Assembly (NCBI GenBank): GCA_023386635.1
Contig: JAEWJH010000110.1
Location: 1 to 64,000 of the forward strand
DNA length: 64,000 bases
DNA from: Pseudomonadota bacterium
Lineage (GTDB): Bacteria; Pseudomonadota; Alphaproteobacteria; Rhizobiales; Xanthobacteraceae
Direction: 5' to 3'
In this document: positions 62,729-64,000 of the stretch, one piece after another
Layout: every line of letters starts with the position of its first letter
How positions within the stretch are numbered: the first letter of the stretch is position 1
The notes under the pieces: model-generated
Database searches by the model: none
The model's input: only the letters and a program-made list of their open reading frames with translations
What the model was told of the DNA's origin: nothing
Made by a program: the position numbers and the translations under genes

Positions 62729-64000
62729 TTACAATCCCCGCACCTGCGGCCGCCCCTTCGGCCCGAGGCACAGCACGGTGAGCGCCCACACCAGCGCGTC
62801 GAGCCGGTCGGGCGAGCGGCCGTTCGACAATCCGTCGAGGCCGAAGTCGCAGAGTTCATCCTCCAGCGCGGCGAACGCGCCGACGTGATGCACCCGCCCC
62901 TGCTCGTACAACGCGGCGACCGGCTCGGCCCGCACATGCTTGCCGCGCATCGCGCGCACCGCGATCACCGGCGCCGCCGGATCGCATTCGCCGATCACCG
63001 CGCGCACCATGTCGCCACCCTGGTTGACCTCGGCGACGATGGCGTCGGCGGACAGGCGATGCCACAGCGCCACGGCGCGGCTCGCCCATGCCGCCGGCGA
63101 CAAGCCGCCGCCGCTCTCGTCGGCGAGCACATAGGCGTGTCCGCTTTCGGCGACACCGGCGGCGACGATGCCGCAGGCATCCGCGCCCTGACGCGCCGAG
63201 GCCGGCGGATCGACCGCCACCACGATCCGTGTCAGCGGCAGCGCGGCGCTCACACGGCCCGCCTCGATCGATCCGCGCGACCACAGCGCATCCGGCCGGT
63301 CCTCGATGATCTCGCCATCGAGCTCCTGCCGTCCGAGCCGCGTGCCGGCGTAGCGCGCGACCACGCTGTTGAGGAATGTCGGCGCGAGATGATGCGCGTT
63401 GACCTGTGTCGCCGCGCGCGTCACCGCCGTCGCCGGGTCCGCGAACAGCCGCCGGATGAGCGGGATCGGCCGCGGCGTGGTGGTGACCAGTTGCCGCGGC
63501 CAGTCGCCGAGCCGCAACGCGAATTGCAGCATGTCGAAACAGGCGTCCGCATAGCGCCACTTGGCGAGTTCGTCGCACCATGCGGCGAAAAATTGCGGGC
63601 CGCGCAGGCTGTCCGGGTCTTCCGCCGAGAAGGTCTGCGCGACGACGCCGTTGCGAAATTCCAGCCGCCGCCGCGACGGCGTCCACACCGGCCGGTCGCG
63701 GCGCGGATGCACGGCCAGCAGGCTGGAGACGCCCTCGACCATCACCTCGCGCACGTCATGGTCGGTTTCGCCGATCAGCGCGATGGTGCCGCCGCCGCGC
63801 CTTCCCAATTCGTCGCGCGCCAGGGCGCGCACCCATTCGGCGCCGAGGCGCGTCTTGCCCGCGCCGCGTCCGCCGAGCACCAGCCATGTGGTCCACGGTC
63901 CGCCGCCTGGCGCCAGCGCCGGCGGCTTCTGATGATCGTGTGCCAGCATCGCCCAGTCGCCGAGCGCGTCATCGACGGCATCGTCATTCTGCTTCAGAAC
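62729..64000 (-). CDS. GTA/phage terminase large subunit (5' end outside window)
   Basis: This DNA-packaging motor has the ATPase Walker A TWLVLGGRGAGKTRLG, an acidic strand in FFAAWCDELAKW, and the nuclease-domain aspartate in IVVAVDPPASARQG. The frame is still open at the last base of the window, and the upstream codons (LGDWAM, family-like) belong to the protein. The visible 423 residues therefore lack only a short N-terminus. An internal ATG at 63949 is not the likely start. It is the type used by RcGTA-like headful packaging. Confidence 0.92.
   Translation of the reverse strand, partial: VLKQNDDAVDDALGDWAMLAHDHQKPPALAPGGGPWTTWLVLGGRGAGKTRLGAEWVRALARDELGRRGGGTIALIGETDHDVREVMVEGVSSLLAVHPRRDRPVWTPSRRRLEFRNGVVAQTFSAEDPDSLRGPQFFAAWCDELAKWRYADACFDMLQFALRLGDWPRQLVTTTPRPIPLIRRLFADPATAVTRAATQVNAHHLAPTFLNSVVARYAGTRLGRQELDGEIIEDRPDALWSRGSIEAGRVSAALPLTRIVVAVDPPASARQGADACGIVAAGVAESGHAYVLADESGGGLSPAAWASRAVALWHRLSADAIVAEVNQGGDMVRAVIGECDPAAPVIAVRAMRGKHVRAEPVAALYEQGRVHHVGAFAALEDELCDFGLDGLSNGRSPDRLDALVWALTVLCLGPKGRPQVRGL

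Noticed and set aside
53082..64000. Ordinary temperate prophage
   Set aside because: No integrase, repressor, replication genes or attachment repeats are visible, and the terminase, portal, capsid and holin are of the GTA type; sequence beyond 64000 could still change this.

Overview
The window is high-GC DNA from an alphaproteobacterium, most likely in the order Hyphomicrobiales (Rhizobiales). The evidence is the gene set: glutathione reductase and glutathione S-transferase, class II DAHP synthase, TakP-type TRAP receptors, PleC/DivJ-type kinases, FeuPQ-type two-component genes next to a ccmIEFH cytochrome c maturation operon, and gene-transfer-agent (GTA)-type phage genes. The family is not resolved; Xanthobacteraceae or Nitrobacteraceae relatives would fit. 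No tRNA, rRNA, CRISPR array, integrase or transposase was recognised.

Region 1-25 kb is core metabolism in short transcription units: NAD synthetase (nadE), DAHP synthase, glutathione reductase (gor), a DUF2059 protein and rpiA on the minus strand, then gph, a PEGA lipoprotein and moaA on the plus strand. A TRAP transporter follows. Its two permease genes are on the plus strand and converge on two tandem receptor genes on the minus strand, with a shared bidirectional terminator. Next come a PiuC-type dioxygenase, the Fe-S carrier Mrp, a beta-hydroxyacid dehydrogenase, a metallo-hydrolase with a GST, a multi-membrane-span histidine kinase, a coupled DUF1289 and aspartic-protease pair, a TauE-type permease and dusA.

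Region 25-41.7 kb holds ogt, a small operon (Bug receptor, SDR, amidohydrolase) next to a LysR gene, a CDF cation transporter with an unusually long cytoplasmic tail, pepN, a PleC-like kinase, glnE, and a histidine kinase/response regulator pair. Region 41.9-52.2 kb carries degP, the ccmIEFH operon, a conserved hypothetical gene, a 17-kDa-antigen-type lipoprotein and a FeuQ/FeuP-type pair. From memory, the order feuPQ - cycHJKL - degP - RR/HK - glnE - pleC matches the rhizobial arrangement (Sinorhizobium meliloti), with two genes inserted here.

Region 53-64 kb is the accessory part. It has a GTA-type lysis pair (GH108 endolysin and 3-TM GTA holin) and a GTA-type head module (terminase, portal, two small proteins, prohead protease, HK97 capsid, head-tail connector, truncated head-tail adaptor). 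Between lysis and head modules, where the rest of the adaptor and the tail genes would be expected, lies a visibly AT-rich 1.7-kb island with two methyltransferase-like genes. The head module is also split between capsid and connector by a trypsin-like protease, a small membrane protein, a DUF6494-like protein and a bactofilin. Palindromic intergenic repeats of two families sit on both sides of the small gene after the portal. As it stands the locus cannot encode a complete particle. It looks like a decayed GTA/phage locus whose lysis and head genes are still open.
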